64,000 bases of DNA from CAJCJE01 sp963818685 (GTDB lineage Bacteria; Actinomycetota; Actinomycetes; Mycobacteriales; Pseudonocardiaceae), in the NCBI GenBank assembly GCA_963818685.1, contig CAWFTJ010000004.1, positions 124,001-188,000 of the forward strand. Direction: 5' to 3'. The position numbers were made by a program, and so were the translations under genes. The notes beneath the pieces are model-generated. The model did not search any database. It saw only the letters and a list, made by a program, of their open reading frames with translations, and was not told the origin of the DNA. Numbering within the stretch: the stretch's first letter is position 1; every line of letters starts with the position of its first letter. Below, piece after piece: positions 62,678 to 64,000 of this stretch.

Positions 62678-64000
62678 CGCCGAGCAGCGCGCGCAGCCCG
62701 TCCGCGTCGAGCAGATCCACCGGCCGCACCGTCACGTTCACGGCCACGTAGTGGAAAGCGGCCCGCACCGACGCCAGCGGCGCACCGCTCAGCGCCGACC
62801 AGGCCAGCCGGTAAGCGGCTAGTTGCACGGCCCGTGCCGGGGCCGCCGAGTCCTCCGGCAGCGCGCCGGTCTTCCAGTCGACCACCGTCCAGCCGCCGTC
62901 GGCATCGGCGAACACCGCGTCCATCCGGCCGCGCACGGTGACCCCCGCGATCTCGGTCTCGAACGCGACCTCCACGTCGTACGGGGTGCGCTCGGCCCAC
63001 TCGCTGGCCAGGAACGCGGTGCGCAACTCGTCGATTCGGTCGTCCGGCGCCGCGTCCTCGTCGGCCGCGCCGGGCAGTTCGTCCACATCCAACAGTCGGT
63101 GCGCGCCGAAGCGCCGCTCCAACCAGGTGTGGAACGCGGTGCCACGCCGCGCGGCCGGGTTCGGCGGAAACGGCAGCGGCCTGCGCAGCCTGCGCGCCAA
63201 CGCGACCGGATCGTGCGCCAACTGCACCAACTGGCTGACCGTCAACTGCTCCGGCAGGCGCACCTGCTCCCGCCGTCCGCTCGCGGCAGCCCGTTCGGCG
63301 AGCAGCACGTCGACGTCGCGCGCCCACCCCTCCGGGTCATCTTCGTCCGCGACCGGTTCGGGGTCCGGCACGGACATGGCCGCGTGCACCAGTTCCGCGC
63401 CGCGGATCACCGCGAGTCGCCGGTTGCCCAACGGATCGCTCGGCCACACGGCGCTGGTCACGTTCTCGGACAACGGGTTCGGCTCGTCCTCCGCCGGCTC
63501 TTCGGCCCAGTGGTCGATGCTGCCGACGGGCGTGTCGCTCGTCGCGATCGCCGCGTGCACCTCGGTCAGGAACGGCGAAGGGCCCTTGGGTTTCAACCCG
63601 CCTTCGCCCCACCAGTGGCCGGAAACGAACAGACCGTGCTGCGCCCTGGTCAGTCCGACATAGAACAGCCGCCGATCCTCGACGAGGCGCCGATCCTCGA
63701 ACGCCGAACTGTGCCGCTCCAACGCCTCCATGACGGACTTGCGGTCCTCGCCATGCGCGAGGCGCAGCTGCGGCAGGTCGGCGGCGTCGCCGCGCAGGTC
63801 GGCAGGAAGCTCGGTGACCGAGGTCAGCCAGTCGCCAGAGCGCTTCTGCCCGGGAAACACGCCGGCGACCAGGTGCGGGAGGGCGACCAGTTGCCATTCC
63901 AGCCCCTTGGCCGCGTGCACGGTGAGCACCTGCACCCGGTCATCGGCAACGTCGACCTCGCCGGGTTCCAGGCCGTCCTCCTCCTTCTCCGCGATGGCCA
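62655..64000 (-). CDS. UvrD/RecB-type helicase-nuclease, C-terminal part
   Basis: The reading frame stays open to the window edge, so this is the 3' 448 codons. Helicase motif V (VQVLTVHAAKGLEWQLVALPHL) and motif VI (RRLFYVGLTRAQHGLFVSG) are present. The final 200 residues are a PD-(D/E)XK nuclease of the RecB/AddB type: VTVRGRMDAVFADADGGWTVVDWKTG, then QLAAYRLAWSAL. This matches the actinobacterial AdnA/AdnB group of double-strand-break resection motors. The partner subunit, if present, lies outside the window. Confidence 0.9.
   Translation of the reverse strand, partial: AIAEKEEDGLEPGEVDVADDRVQVLTVHAAKGLEWQLVALPHLVAGVFPGQKRSGDWLTSVTELPADLRGDAADLPQLRLAHGEDRKSVMEALERHSSAFEDRRLVEDRRLFYVGLTRAQHGLFVSGHWWGEGGLKPKGPSPFLTEVHAAIATSDTPVGSIDHWAEEPAEDEPNPLSENVTSAVWPSDPLGNRRLAVIRGAELVHAAMSVPDPEPVADEDDPEGWARDVDVLLAERAAASGRREQVRLPEQLTVSQLVQLAHDPVALARRLRRPLPFPPNPAARRGTAFHTWLERRFGAHRLLDVDELPGAADEDAAPDDRIDELRTAFLASEWAERTPYDVEVAFETEIAGVTVRGRMDAVFADADGGWTVVDWKTGALPEDSAAPARAVQLAAYRLAWSALSGAPLASVRAAFHYVAVNVTVRPVDLLDADGLRALLGAVPVEPD

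Overview
The window is very GC-rich, uses GTG starts freely and packs genes with 4-base overlaps, so it comes from an actinomycete. The block RNase HI / histidine phosphatase / C4 zinc ribbon / Nif3 / cobC-like aminotransferase ... ptpA-like phosphatase / SURF1 / cbiB, with panB nearby, matches the order around Rv2225-Rv2236c of Mycobacterium tuberculosis from general knowledge. Together with the other genes this suggests the Pseudonocardiales; the genus cannot be fixed from the sequence alone.

Layout. 1-9.0 kb: end of a polar amino-acid ABC importer, then a five-gene oligopeptide ABC importer. 9.0-11.7 kb: a decayed SDR gene with an 18-bp tandem repeat, a tiny Cys/His-rich protein, and an ArsR-type regulator coupled to an MFS exporter. 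11.8-17.9 kb: glutamine-dependent NAD+ synthetase, a DUF5134-like membrane protein, panB with a strong terminator, a frameshifted metal-cofactor binding protein and an RNB-domain ribonuclease. 18.0-26.4 kb (minus strand): a chromosomal type IV secretion-like locus (VirB2-like, PrgI-like, VirB4-like, VirB6-like, TcpC-like, a lysozyme/NlpC-P60 hydrolase and a small partner protein). Its VirB4- and VirB6-like genes are broken by repeated +1 shifts. 26.9-33.2 kb: LtrA, VOC, VKOR, pyrophosphatase-like, HAD and STAS proteins, the RNase P RNA gene, an ArsB-like permease and a universal stress protein. 33.2-42.7 kb: the Rv2228c-Rv2236c-like block, carrying a TetR plus apolipoprotein N-acyltransferase pair between cobC and ptpA.

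42.8-49.8 kb: the most striking locus, a tightly coupled three-gene operon matching JetA, JetB and JetC of a type I Wadjet SMC-like anti-plasmid defence system. No JetD nuclease gene is present in the window; a converging VOC gene starts its 3' end only 18 bases after jetC. 49.8-64.0 kb: VOC, AraC-type and MBL-fold genes, a large secreted serine peptidase with sedolisin-like motifs, nudC coupled to an M16 peptidase pair, a membrane protein, a two-component system, an unknown protein, and the 3' part of a RecB-type helicase-nuclease.

Two patterns cross the window. At least eleven genes have a TAnnnT hexamer 6-8 bases before the start codon, as expected for leaderless mRNAs. Short tandem duplications of 15-39 bp recur, often at gene ends. 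Eight single-base frame breaks fall only in dispensable genes (four genes, six breaks in the secretion locus), so they could be real decay or assembly errors.
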